Shown here: piece by piece, positions 17,763 to 27,553 of the stretch
Position numbering within the stretch: the stretch's first letter is position 1
Layout of the letters: each line of letters begins with the position of its first letter
NCBI RefSeq assembly: GCF_002165625.1
Contig: NZ_NGNS01000007.1
Coordinates: forward strand, 112,819 to 176,818
Length of the DNA: 64,000 nucleotides
Direction of reading: 5' to 3'
Source of the DNA: Neiella marina
GTDB taxonomy: Bacteria > Pseudomonadota > Gammaproteobacteria > Enterobacterales > Neiellaceae
The notes under the pieces: generated by a model
Seen by the model: the letters and a program-made list of their open reading frames with translations, nothing else
The model's database searches: none
Told to the model about the DNA's origin: nothing
Program-made: the position numbers and the translations under genes

Positions 17763-20700
17763 ATGACAATGACGTACACGGAAGACGGTTTAGTTGAACA
17801 GCCAGCCATCTCACTATTCAACAGTCTGGGGTGGCAGACATCTACTTGCTGGGATGAACTGTTTGGTCGTGATGCTGAAGGTGACCTAGCATTTGGCCGC
17901 GAGACCCGAAATGATGTTGTGTTGTTCAGCCGTCTTCGTGCTGCGTTAGAAAACTTGAATCAGGGCATTCCTGGTCGAATCCTTCAGGAAGCCATCGATG
18001 AGATTTCGCGTGACCGCAGCGCAATGAGTGATATTGCTGCGAACGAAGAGGTGTATGGCCTGCTCAAGGATGGTTACACCTATGCCACTGATGCAGCGGA
18101 TGAAGAAGACTGTGTAGTTCGATTTGTTGATTGGGAGACACCTTCAGAAAACGACTTCCTGCTGTGTAGTCAAATGAGCATTAGTGGCGAGATAGAAACC
18201 CGCCGCCCCGATCTTCTTGGGTTTGTTAACGGTTTACCGCTGGTATTTATTGAGCTTAAAGCCAGCCATAAAAACCTGCTGAATGCATATAAGGACAACC
18301 TTAGTGACTACCGCAAAACCATTCCGCAGCTGTTCTACTTTAACCAGCTCATCATTCTCTCCAACGGTGTACAGTCCCGCGTAGGTACGATCTCCAGCCA
18401 ATGGGAACACTTTTCAGAATGGAAAAAGATAGAGAGTGAGCAGGAGGCGCGGCGCGTTAGCTTGGAAGTGGTCATTCGGGGTGTATGTGACAGAACCCGA
18501 CTGCTCGACATCGTTGAAAACTACACGCTGTTCGTTAAGCAAAAGCACACCATCAAGATTGTTGCGAAATACCATCAATACCTTGGTGTGAATCAGGCCC
18601 TTGATGGCCTGAGCAACGTAAAAGAGAGAGCAGGGCAGTTAGGTGTGTTCTGGCACACCCAGGGAAGTGGCAAAAGCTTTTCAATGGTGTTCTTCTGTAA
18701 AAAAGCATTCCGAAAATACACCGGAAACTGGACGTTTGTACTCGTTACAGATCGTACCGATCTCGATGATCAAATCTACAAAACATTCAACAGCGCTGGG
18801 ATCTTAACTGAAAATTGCCAAGCAGGATCAGGTGCAGAATTAAAAGAATTACTCTCCACTGACAAACGCTTTGTATTCACACTGATCCAGAAATTTAAAG
18901 GTGATGAGAAAGGTGAATATCCGCTACTTTCAGAGCGTGATGACATCATTGTGATCACTGATGAAGCTCACCGAAGCCAATACGACACGCTAGCGATGAA
19001 CATGCGTAAAGCCATGCCCAATGCGGCTTTCATGGCTTTCACGGGAACCCCGTTGCTTGCAGGTGAAGCTAAGACTCGCGAGGTGTTCGGTGATTACATC
19101 AGTATCTACAACTTCGCTGACGCCGTCGATGATAAGGCTACATTGCCTTTGTATTATGAAAACCGCGTCCCAGAAGTGAATCTTGCGCGTGATGATATTG
19201 GTGACGAAATCGCTGACATCCTAGACCAGGCAGACTTGACTGATGAGCAGGAAGAGCGCCTAGAGCGCGAGTTTGCCAAGGCGTATCACGTTATTACACG
19301 AGATGACCGCCTAGAAACTATTGCATCGGATCTCGTTGAGCACTACGTCAATCGTGCGCCCTTTGATGATGGAAAACTCGGCAAAGCGATGGTTGTGTCT
19401 ATCGACAAAGCAACCACGATCCGCATGTACGACAAAGTGCAGCAAGCTTGGAACGCAAAGCTAAAAAGCCTTAAGACACAAACTAAATACGTGAAGGGCA
19501 GTCGTCTCGCAAAACTGAAATTTCAAATCGACCATATGGAAGCCACAGACATGGCTGTTGTGGTGTCAGGTGGCCAAAATGATGATGAGCGATTGGCCAA
19601 AAAAGGACTTGATTACAAACCACACCGAGAACGCTTCCTAAAAGAAAAGCTCGATGAAAAGTTTAAAGATCCTGATGATGACCTAAGGATCGTCTTCGTA
19701 TGTGCCATGTGGCTAACGGGCTTTGATGCGCCATCAGTTTCAACGCTGTACTTGGATAAGCCACTTAAAAGCCACACATTGATGCAGACCATTGCTCGTG
19801 CAAACCGAGTATACCCTGGTAAATCAGCGGGCCAGATCGTTGATTACATCAATATATTCAGTTCATTACAGCAAGCATTGGGACTGTACGGCGGTGGTCA
19901 GATATCAGAACCTACACCTGGCTATGGCGTTGATAGCCCAGCTAAAGATAAACGCGAGCTTGTTGCTGCGCTGGGAACGGCAATAGCCGAGTTAAGGGCA
20001 TTTTTAACTAAGCACCATATTGATTTAGAAACGATTATTTCAGCGCCAACTGAAGGCTTTACCAAGCTGCAAATGCTTGATGACGCCAGTGAAATTCTGC
20101 TGAACCCTGAGATAAAGGACGAATTTACAGCCTTTGTGCGACAAATAAACCGGATATTCAAAGCGATCTTGCCGAATGATGATGCGAATCTATACGTACC
20201 ACACCGCATAGCCATCAACGTTATCTACGCTCAGATGCGACAGAAATCTGGTTTGAGCATTGATGATGAAGACGTTCTAGACGTTGTCAGGCACCAGGTT
20301 AACGAGTTGCTAGATGATGCGATCACGACTATTCAAATCAAAAGCAATCTTCCAGAACCCATCAACATCGCAGGTATCGACTTCGATGCATTGGCCGAAA
20401 TGGTAGCCAAGATCGAAAAGCCTCAGGCATCTGATGCTGAACGTTTGAAGAACATCATCGAGCGCAAGTTGCAGCCAATGATGCTGAAGAACAAGTCGCG
20501 GCAGGATTTACAGCAGAAGTTCCAAGAACTGATCGAACAATACAACTTGGGTGCATATACAGCTGAAGAGTTCTTCAATGTGCTGAAAGATTTCATCCAG
20601 GAACTCGATCAGGAAGACAAACGAACTGTACGTGAAGGTTTAACTGAAGAAGAACTCGCAGTGTTTGATTTGATGACACAGCAAGTACCTCTAAAAGATA

Positions 20701-20939
20701 ACGAACGAAATGACGTTAAACGGATCGCAAAGTCGCTGGTTGAACGCATGAAAGAAATCCTGGTCATCGATTGGCGCAAGAAGCAGCGCACAAAAGCACG
20801 TGTGCGTAGCCTGATTGAAGAGATCCTTGATGAGCTTCCTGAATCCTATGATGACGAACTTTGGCCAAAAACCTGTTCGGAAGTGTTCATGCATGTTTTT
20901 GAAAAGTACCCAGGCCAAGGGCAAAGCGTTTATCAGTGA
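17763..20939 (+). CDS. hsdR: Type I restriction endonuclease motor subunit
   Basis: A roughly 1058-residue restriction subunit. The N-terminal PD-(D/E)xK nuclease is seen as RRPDLLGF...LVFIELKAS (about residues 147-170). The SF2 helicase motor has Walker A TQGSGKS near residue 300 and the DEAH box VITDEAH near residue 401. A C-terminal helical assembly domain completes the protein, so it is full length. It is the last gene of the operon. The frame opens with GTG at 17757; ATG at 17763 or 17769 is more likely. Confidence 0.94.
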   Translation: MTMTYTEDGLVEQPAISLFNSLGWQTSTCWDELFGRDAEGDLAFGRETRNDVVLFSRLRAALENLNQGIPGRILQEAIDEISRDRSAMSDIAANEEVYGLLKDGYTYATDAADEEDCVVRFVDWETPSENDFLLCSQMSISGEIETRRPDLLGFVNGLPLVFIELKASHKNLLNAYKDNLSDYRKTIPQLFYFNQLIILSNGVQSRVGTISSQWEHFSEWKKIESEQEARRVSLEVVIRGVCDRTRLLDIVENYTLFVKQKHTIKIVAKYHQYLGVNQALDGLSNVKERAGQLGVFWHTQGSGKSFSMVFFCKKAFRKYTGNWTFVLVTDRTDLDDQIYKTFNSAGILTENCQAGSGAELKELLSTDKRFVFTLIQKFKGDEKGEYPLLSERDDIIVITDEAHRSQYDTLAMNMRKAMPNAAFMAFTGTPLLAGEAKTREVFGDYISIYNFADAVDDKATLPLYYENRVPEVNLARDDIGDEIADILDQADLTDEQEERLEREFAKAYHVITRDDRLETIASDLVEHYVNRAPFDDGKLGKAMVVSIDKATTIRMYDKVQQAWNAKLKSLKTQTKYVKGSRLAKLKFQIDHMEATDMAVVVSGGQNDDERLAKKGLDYKPHRERFLKEKLDEKFKDPDDDLRIVFVCAMWLTGFDAPSVSTLYLDKPLKSHTLMQTIARANRVYPGKSAGQIVDYINIFSSLQQALGLYGGGQISEPTPGYGVDSPAKDKRELVAALGTAIAELRAFLTKHHIDLETIISAPTEGFTKLQMLDDASEILLNPEIKDEFTAFVRQINRIFKAILPNDDANLYVPHRIAINVIYAQMRQKSGLSIDDEDVLDVVRHQVNELLDDAITTIQIKSNLPEPINIAGIDFDALAEMVAKIEKPQASDAERLKNIIERKLQPMMLKNKSRQDLQQKFQELIEQYNLGAYTAEEFFNVLKDFIQELDQEDKRTVREGLTEEELAVFDLMTQQVPLKDNERNDVKRIAKSLVERMKEILVIDWRKKQRTKARVRSLIEEILDELPESYDDELWPKTCSEVFMHVFEKYPGQGQSVYQ

Positions 20940-21330
20940 AAACCTGAATCGTGCGCTACGTGAAATCTGAGCGAGTTTGCGAGGGTCAGTGACCAATAAT
21001 TCACGTAGCAGCGGCTAATCCTGAGCAGAAAGAAAAAGTGGTGATGGAGAAATAAAATCTCTAATTTGATGCCGGTTGCAATCTGACAGCTTTAAAAAGA
21101 TTCGTTAGAACAAAGTGTTGAACCAATCTCACTGTTGGCGAAAATCTCATTTCCTGTGTCATTGACCACCGTAAGCGCCCTGAGCAGCTACAGCCTCAAC
21201 TGCGCACAATGTATATTATGTTAAATAATATTGGTGAGTATTAGTGTGGAGCTGCGCTTGGTAATGGATATTCTCACTGAGAATCAGAATGGTCTCGCCA
21301 TTCTGATTTAGCTTCCCCATTCTGAAGTAG
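20940..21330. other. Intergenic seam between the hsd operon and the Septu-like genes
   Basis: 391 bases between two convergent transcription units. No gene is visible. The right part contains the palindromic repeat described at 21264-21340. No intrinsic terminator with a T tract stands out after hsdR. Confidence 0.5.
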
Positions 21331-21340
21331 CTAAGAATTC
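21264..21340. repeat. Palindromic seam repeat, site 1
   Basis: A perfect 11-bp hairpin, AATCAGAATGG (21282-21292) and its complement (21298-21308), overlaps a second dyad ATTCTCA-C-TGAGAAT (21270-21284). A further CATTCTGAAGTA box follows. The left part is the reverse complement of part of site 4 (60765-60792), and the right part matches site 5 (61503-61545) in the same orientation. The end of the neighbouring HNH frame (stop at 21331) lies inside the repeat. Confidence 0.8.
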
Positions 21341-21942
21341 TCTACAAGACGCCTGAAAGCTTCAGCTGCTATGTGATCTCTAATTACTTTCTTTGTCCTT
21401 CCCTGAGCCTGATTGGCGGCATCTAACTCAAGTTCTCTGAGCCTAAAGTAATTGTACGTAAAAGCGCCTTTTTTACTTTCGTTTTGGACTAGATACTTGA
21501 TAAAACGAACTCGACCTTTACGTACAATATTAAGTTCCAAATGCTCTTCTATATTATCCAAATTAGGATGTATAAACTTGTAGTATTTACTTCTGAACTT
21601 CCGACGTGGTAATGCATGTAACGGAATATCAAGAAATGTTAAATCATTTTTTTTAATGAGCATGTTGCACCGTTTACAAGATACACTTAAATTTTTCATT
21701 GTGAACATGTGTTTAAGAAATTCACTTTTTGGAATTATATGTTCTATATCTAAAACCATAGCGAACTCTGCTGTAGTGTCTCTTTGGCAGTAGCAGCAAA
21801 TCTAACCAAGGTGCCTACGTTTCTCGATTTTTATTTTTCGTTTTGCAGTTGTTAAATTGCTGTTACCCCATCCGGTATGTCCTTGGTTTGAAGCGCTTCT
21901 CATCGCTCGTATTTCTGCTGTAGAAAACTTAACCTTTGGCAT
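21331..21942 (-). pseudogene. HNH nuclease (PtuB-like) with an in-frame amber stop
   Basis: The HNH frame is open as DIEHIIPKS...CKRCN from an ATG at 21759, but the same frame continues upstream through ICCYC, a cysteine pair expected in the zinc site of this nuclease type. It then reaches TAG at 21802-21804, and before that runs open again to an ATG at 21942 that overlaps the upstream ATPase stop by 14 bases. The full frame would encode about 203 residues. The position after an ATPase gene matches Septu, where PtuA pairs with the HNH protein PtuB. Either the gene is broken, or a short N-terminally truncated product is made. Confidence 0.7.
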
Positions 21943-23068
21943 TATTTAGTCCCTTAATAATATCCACGACACCATTTAGAAACTCTAACTGATTTGATTC
22001 TTGGGAAAACGACTTGTACCTGCTAATCTCGAACAATGCTTGTGATTGGTCTATCTTTCCAGAGCTTGTGTCATTAATGAGGTCAATACAACGTTCGGAT
22101 AGCGCGTTATTTTCTGAGGTCACTATGTCAAATTGATCAATTAATGCATCCTCAATATTTCTAGACTTCTGCTCTAGGAGAACAAATCTACCATTTTGGT
22201 ATCGAAATACATCAGCGTTATCTTCTTTCACAGCGCCGTCCACAACAAGTGGTGAATGGGTTGCAATAAAAAAATCTATACGATTATAAGGGAATATATT
22301 AAGTAAGTTTGATAGATAGTTTTTCTGCCATTTAGGATGTAGGCTATTTTCCGGCTCATCAATAAAAATTGATACCGGACCTGATTCAGGATTAATTCTA
22401 GATGATATAAAAGCCGCTGTTGATATAAGTGACAACTCGCCTGAGCTTGCATCTGATAAATCAAATTTATGCCCATTCTTTTCTAGTATTATATCTATCG
22501 ACTTGAATATTTTTGCTTTTTTGAAAAGTTTCTCATTTGCAAACAAGGCGACCAGCGATTCATCTGCGAGAAAAGTTGAGTTTAAACCTTCAGCAGCCCA
22601 GATTATTTCATCCAATTTACCTTTAAGCTGTTGTTGTAGTCTTGTAATGTCTAAAAACAAATCAGTAGTCTGTTCATGTGACCATGACTTAGGAAAATCT
22701 TGAATATCTGATTTTCTTCGAAATTCTTCCAATAATTCAACGGGGTTTTCGGAAAACCCATTAACTTTAATGCCAATTTTATTTTCGTATCCTACATAAT
22801 CTAATATTTTGAATATATTGCGAAGGAAGTGGTCGTGATTTTTGTATACCTTTTTGAATGCTCCTTTGATCGCCTCAATTGCAACGAAGCGCCCTAGCCT
22901 TACTCCCATATAATGATAATCTTTGTGGGGATTTCTCCTTGGAAACCTATCATTATTAGATGTAGCAATAGCAAGTACTTTCTTTTCTTGCTCTATGTGC
23001 TGTTTGCTCAAGCAGGAAAGCTTTCTGCTCTTTCCTGAGCCATTCTCGCCAATATACATATTAATCAC
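21929..23068 (-). CDS. AAA/ABC-type ATPase, PtuA-like (Septu)
   Basis: A 379-residue ATPase with Walker A GENGSGKS at residues 7-14. The signature-like SSGELSL is near residue 210, Walker B IFIDEPENSLHP is near residue 241, and the switch histidine motif ATHSP is near residue 268. There is no C-terminal Toprim domain, so it is not a full OLD nuclease. It lies directly upstream of an HNH gene, as PtuA does in Septu systems, where the ATPase is thought to restrain or guide the HNH nuclease. It follows HerA copy 2 after 33 bases, so an alternative is that it is a third subunit of that system. Confidence 0.75.
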   Translation of the reverse strand: MINMYIGENGSGKSRKLSCLSKQHIEQEKKVLAIATSNNDRFPRRNPHKDYHYMGVRLGRFVAIEAIKGAFKKVYKNHDHFLRNIFKILDYVGYENKIGIKVNGFSENPVELLEEFRRKSDIQDFPKSWSHEQTTDLFLDITRLQQQLKGKLDEIIWAAEGLNSTFLADESLVALFANEKLFKKAKIFKSIDIILEKNGHKFDLSDASSGELSLISTAAFISSRINPESGPVSIFIDEPENSLHPKWQKNYLSNLLNIFPYNRIDFFIATHSPLVVDGAVKEDNADVFRYQNGRFVLLEQKSRNIEDALIDQFDIVTSENNALSERCIDLINDTSSGKIDQSQALFEISRYKSFSQESNQLEFLNGVVDIIKGLNNAKG

Positions 23069-23101
23069 TTCAATGTTATCTAATTTATTTTGCTTTATGG
23101 T

Positions 23102-24841
23102 TTATGAACGACTTTGTTTGCGTAAATTTTCAACAACAGATTCATAGTCGATATTTTCGTTGGTCTTTGACCACCTTTCCCAGAATTTAACCGTCTCACT
23201 CAAAGGTTTTTCAAGTGGTGGGGTTATCTTAATTCTGCTTGGAAGCAAAACAGAGTCCCCAACTACTAGAGCTTCTCCCACATCCATAATTGGTAATATG
23301 TCTAGTAGGCTATCCAAGCTATCTGGTAGCAGTTTTTTAACGGTCGTTTGATCTTCAGAGTTTGTAAGGCGCAAAGAAATGACATTATTACATTGACTTA
23401 AAATTGTAGTGCTTACATCAGAGGGCCTTTGGCTAACAATGAATAGCGCAACTCCATATTTACGTCCTTCCTTGGCAATTTTTTCGAAAGATTCAATAGC
23501 CCTTTTCTCTACTGGGTTTTTACCATCTTTTTTGGGTAAATAAAGATGAGCTTCGTCACATACCATTGCAATTGGGTGCCTCTCATCATGATTGGTCCAG
23601 AACTGTATTTGATAAATTAAACGGCCAACCAGCCCTACCATTACAGGTAAAATATCAGAAGGAACCTCAGAGAAGTCTATGACTTTTATTTGTTCTTTCT
23701 CTTTCTCAAAATTCATTAGTTTAGAAACTAAGCTTCCTAGCGCTCCATACTCATTTTCTGCGTCTGGAGCCTGAAATAGAAATCCATACCTTCGATCTTC
23801 CAACTTACCTTTTATTCTTGCAATTAGTCTATCGAAAGATCCATTAAACGGACCTTTCTTTTCGGAGCCAGCTTTAGCTCCGGGAACCATCTCTTCGTTC
23901 AGGTATTTTAGGTCAGCAACAACGTCTTCTATTTTAAAAGGAATTGGGCTGTCCAGAGTGAATGCTGCTAAAACTTCTTTTTTATTTAATTTTTTTAACG
24001 TGCCTGTTTTCCTATCAACAACAGATTCCTGGAACTTAGAAACTTGATTTTGTGCACTAAAACTTGAGCTATCAATAAAGAGCGATTGCATTTCTTCTGT
24101 GTTTAAAAGCCAATAAGGAAGATATAGGATCTGATTATTACATTGACCAAGTTCCTCTGGTCCAGGAACCCTTAATTGATTAGCGTAGCTAAGGCTTTTG
24201 TATTCGCCATGAAGATCAAAAACAATTAAGTTTGAAGAAGGTAATTTCGCTGCTCTCTCTAGAATAGATGCAACGGTCCAAGATTTTCCAGACCCCGTAC
24301 TACCAACTAATGCGGCATGGCGTTGAAAAAATTTATTCCCGTCTAAGTATGCGTGAGCATTTTCGTCTATTACATAAGAACCTAAATCCAGACTGTGCCC
24401 AGTATCAGATTCTGATACTAAAATGTTCATGAAATCTTCAAGTTCATTACCAACTAAAACAAAAGCCTTTGCGTCAATATCAGGAACCTGCATTAATGAT
24501 CGACTGAAACCGGCAGAGTTTTCAAGAGCATTCCACCTTACAGAACCGACTAAAGATACTCTCACTGCATTAATGACATCTTCTATATCTCCTTCATGCT
24601 CGAGCTCATCGTCATCTTCTATGATTTCTGCGCTAGTTAAAGAAACAGACTTTGTAACTTTCTCAACAATGGCTACTAGCCAAGTTTCAACGCCTGAAAA
24701 TACTTCAAGACATACTAACTGACCTACCTTTGCTTTCCTCAAATCCTCGTCAGACTTGACATGAATTGAAACTTTCCTAGTATCAACATCTCTGACTGTG
24801 CCGACGAGCGAAGTTTTTTCATCGAATTCAAAAATCGCCAT
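23102..24841 (-). CDS. HerA-like hexameric ATPase/translocase, copy 2
   Basis: A roughly 579-residue HerA/FtsK-type ATPase. An N-terminal barrel precedes Walker A GSTGSGKS near residue 183 and Walker B MVCDEAHLY near residue 428. It shares long stretches with copy 1, for example IDFSEVPSDILP and the YLPYWLL segment. The open frame extends to 24952, but the ATG at 24841, which follows AGGAAT and fits the copy 1 N terminus, is the likely start. It sits 4 bases after the SIR2 stop, as a coupled pair. Confidence 0.9.
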   Translation of the reverse strand: MAIFEFDEKTSLVGTVRDVDTRKVSIHVKSDEDLRKAKVGQLVCLEVFSGVETWLVAIVEKVTKSVSLTSAEIIEDDDELEHEGDIEDVINAVRVSLVGSVRWNALENSAGFSRSLMQVPDIDAKAFVLVGNELEDFMNILVSESDTGHSLDLGSYVIDENAHAYLDGNKFFQRHAALVGSTGSGKSWTVASILERAAKLPSSNLIVFDLHGEYKSLSYANQLRVPGPEELGQCNNQILYLPYWLLNTEEMQSLFIDSSSFSAQNQVSKFQESVVDRKTGTLKKLNKKEVLAAFTLDSPIPFKIEDVVADLKYLNEEMVPGAKAGSEKKGPFNGSFDRLIARIKGKLEDRRYGFLFQAPDAENEYGALGSLVSKLMNFEKEKEQIKVIDFSEVPSDILPVMVGLVGRLIYQIQFWTNHDERHPIAMVCDEAHLYLPKKDGKNPVEKRAIESFEKIAKEGRKYGVALFIVSQRPSDVSTTILSQCNNVISLRLTNSEDQTTVKKLLPDSLDSLLDILPIMDVGEALVVGDSVLLPSRIKITPPLEKPLSETVKFWERWSKTNENIDYESVVENLRKQSRS

Positions 24842-24845
24842 ATTC

Positions 24846-25940
24846 CTAACGTCCCATAATTTCTTTTGCAAAGTGGTCAAAACGCCACAGTTCTTTATCG
24901 TGAATATATAGCCAATCATCAAATTGGTTATTGTAAATACGAGTTGAGTCATCGTGCTCTGACTTGCACACCAGCCATGTATTTTTGGCCTTAGCCAACA
25001 ACTCCTTAATTCTTGGATTCAAGTCACGAGTGATTATTAATCCGTCTGATAGAGCATTTATCAGTTTGTCGCTGATCGCATTGTTAACTAACTGTGTATC
25101 GTTAAAGCCAAACCCCAAGAATAAAAACCTATTATGATCCCGCACAGCATCATCATATTCATTTAGTAAAATATCGCGATAGTCATGGAGCTTCTCATGT
25201 TTCGCTGTGCCTGGAGTAATCAACAACCTTTCAAATCCTGGTGGTGGCTGTTGCCATAGATCGCATTCAACAACCGCCTTACCTTTACTATATACATTCA
25301 ATGATCCGTGAACTTTGTATAATTTCGCATGACTTAAACGGCGCGTAACCAATCGACGTTTAGTTCGTCCTGATTGCGCCAACTCTGAATAAGTCATTTG
25401 GCGCAATGATTGTTTCCAATCGAGATACTTGATGACACCTCCAAAAAATCCGGTACTATAAGGCACTTTACATGCGGACAATGCTGTTTCTGCCAAAAGA
25501 TCATAATTGGGTGTTGCCATGTGTAGCACGGGATTGTTTTGGGGAAGCTTCCTTATTAAACGAGATATAATCTCATTTGCAGTCCATTTATCAGGGTCCG
25601 ATAGGATTTTATCTAACTTAGAATTCTGAACTGAAGTTACAAACGCTGCGGTTTCGTTTACCACGTGATTGAGTAATGTTGAATCCGTAATGCTATTCAT
25701 AGCAAACTCGAAATCATAAGAATCTGCTAAAAGGCTTAGCACAGTATTCCATTCTGCTGTTTGCTTCGCATCTAGATGGCGAGTTGGAATGACATTACTC
25801 AAATGCTTTTCGAGAGCAGGCATTCCAAAGTCCAGATCCACAGCACAAGAAGTCCCAGTGGCAAACATTACGAATGGTGTATCAGAAAAGAATTCTTGTA
25901 AGGCTTTATATGCTATTTCTTTGGTAATTGCCTGTTTCAT
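24846..25940 (-). CDS. SIR2-family defence protein, copy 2
   Basis: A 364-residue SIR2-like protein. Motifs are more diverged than in copy 1: the loop is FATGTSCAVDLDFGMP, followed by ATPNYDLLAE, YKVHGSLNVY and LGFGFND. It forms a two-gene unit with the following HerA gene, giving a second SIR2-HerA system in the window, on the opposite strand and 8 kb from the first. The altered nucleotide loop leaves open whether NAD+ cleavage activity is kept. Confidence 0.82.
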   Translation of the reverse strand: MKQAITKEIAYKALQEFFSDTPFVMFATGTSCAVDLDFGMPALEKHLSNVIPTRHLDAKQTAEWNTVLSLLADSYDFEFAMNSITDSTLLNHVVNETAAFVTSVQNSKLDKILSDPDKWTANEIISRLIRKLPQNNPVLHMATPNYDLLAETALSACKVPYSTGFFGGVIKYLDWKQSLRQMTYSELAQSGRTKRRLVTRRLSHAKLYKVHGSLNVYSKGKAVVECDLWQQPPPGFERLLITPGTAKHEKLHDYRDILLNEYDDAVRDHNRFLFLGFGFNDTQLVNNAISDKLINALSDGLIITRDLNPRIKELLAKAKNTWLVCKSEHDDSTRIYNNQFDDWLYIHDKELWRFDHFAKEIMGR

Positions 25941-26148
25941 AATTTATCAGTGACATTTGCCAAACATTAAAGAACAATGTCACACTTCCATTCCGTATAT
26001 TGATGATATTAAATTGTTTATGATAAGCAGCGAAGTGTTTTTTTGCTGCGTTTGATTTAAGAAAAGTACAACAATGACCTTCACTTGTAGTGATGTTTAT
26101 TGTTTCTGAATTAAAAATGATAAAGTATATCTAATGCCAATCTATATA

Positions 26149-27552
26149 CTAACTTTCACTGTCTTTTAGCTCCGCAAACTTGGCTGCCATGGTTGGGTTC
26201 TTTCGGGTTAATTTCTTGACAGTCAGATCATCCGCTTTTTTATTCGCCAGGCGCAAATTATTCTCTGAGCTAAGTAGTGCATCCTTTGTCTTTTGGAGGT
26301 GGTTTATCGTCTTATCAATCTCATCAATCGCAGTTTTAAACTTTCGAGAAGCCAGATCGTAGTTTCTTGCGAAGCCAGTTTTAAAAGTGTCGAGCTCGTT
26401 TTCAAAATTCGTGATGTCGATGTTCTGCGCTTTTACCACGGCGAGTTCGTTTTTATACTGGAGTGAGTTCTGAGCAGCGTTTCTCAATAATGTGATGATA
26501 GGAATAAAAAACTGGGGTCTCACGACGTACATCTTCGGGTAACGATGTGATACGTCTACAATTCCTGTGTTGTAAAGCTCACTGTCAGGCTCTAGCAGCG
26601 AAACTAGGACTGCATATTCACAGCCTTTTTCGTTTCTGTCTTTATCTAGTTCCTTGAAAAAGTCTTCATTCTTCTTTTTGGTTGCCGTTTGGTCGCTCTC
26701 GTTTTTCATCTCGAACATTATCGAGACCGCCTCGGTTCCACCGGCATCCAAATCTCTGAAGATGTAATCGCCCTTACTCCCACCTCGCGCATCATTGTCT
26801 TTTTCAAAATATGCTGTTGGAAAAGCGGTTGCTCGAATTCGGTTAAACTCTGTCTCGCAATGCTGCTCAAGTGTTTCGCCGACCATCTTAGTGGACAACC
26901 GAGCTTTCATATCTTTAAGTCGCTCTATGGCCTCTTCGCGATCTTTAAGCTGAATTTCGTATCGCTCCTTCAATGATGTTTCAGCTAGCTGCTTTTCCAA
27001 ACGCACTTTATCTAACTCGCTTTTTAGCTGTTCGCGCTCTCTTTCAGCCTGATGTGCTGCCTCAGTTACAGCATTTTTCTGAGCGATCTCCTGAGTCGCT
27101 AACCTAGACCTTAAGTCTTGAATCTCTGCATCTTTTTTGGCCGACGCTTCTTGTAATTGCGTGCTATGGGCTACCTTGGCTAGCTCCGATTCTGCCTCAC
27201 TTCTTAGCTTCGCTTGTTGCAGTTGATTCGCTAAGGAGTCTCTTTCTCTCTCGACAGTTTTTAGTGCTTCCTCAACTGCTAGCTTTTGTGAAAGTTCACT
27301 TGCTTTAAGCTGTTCTTGAAGCTTGTGTATTTGAACTTCCTTTGCCGACGATTCTTTTCTCATCTCGTTTGCTACTTGCTCCTTTGCAAGAGCAATTGCA
27401 TTGATTTTGTCCTTTTCTTCTAACGCCAGCCTTTCACTAAGTTGTTGCTCAAACTCAGAATCGCGTACTTGTTTGAGTAAATCAGCATACCCTGCTTCGT
27501 CAACCTTGAATGTTTTTTCACAATGCGGGCAAATAATTTCGTTCACGGACAT
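26149..27552 (-). CDS. DUF2130-family protein with zinc ribbon and long coiled coil
   Basis: A 467-residue protein. The N terminus has CPHC (residues 8-11), a likely half zinc ribbon. Residues about 35-215 are an almost uninterrupted charged coiled coil. The DUF2130 domain follows (about residues 230-370, with the acidic and basic motif [10 protein letters not shown] that resembles a nuclease-fold core). A second coiled coil lies at the C terminus. It starts one base after the stop of the large helicase gene, so the two are one operon. A DNA-binding or nuclease role is suggested by the E-x-K pattern but is not established. Confidence 0.82.
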   Translation of the reverse strand: MSVNEIICPHCEKTFKVDEAGYADLLKQVRDSEFEQQLSERLALEEKDKINAIALAKEQVANEMRKESSAKEVQIHKLQEQLKASELSQKLAVEEALKTVERERDSLANQLQQAKLRSEAESELAKVAHSTQLQEASAKKDAEIQDLRSRLATQEIAQKNAVTEAAHQAEREREQLKSELDKVRLEKQLAETSLKERYEIQLKDREEAIERLKDMKARLSTKMVGETLEQHCETEFNRIRATAFPTAYFEKDNDARGGSKGDYIFRDLDAGGTEAVSIMFEMKNESDQTATKKKNEDFFKELDKDRNEKGCEYAVLVSLLEPDSELYNTGIVDVSHRYPKMYVVRPQFFIPIITLLRNAAQNSLQYKNELAVVKAQNIDITNFENELDTFKTGFARNYDLASRKFKTAIDEIDKTINHLQKTKDALLSSENNLRLANKKADDLTVKKLTRKNPTMAAKFAELKDSES

Positions 27553-27553
27553 T

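Noticed and set aside
21929..23068. OLD-family nuclease (Gabija GajA type)
   Set aside because: The protein is only 379 residues and has no C-terminal Toprim domain, and the neighbour is an HNH gene and not a UvrD-like helicase.
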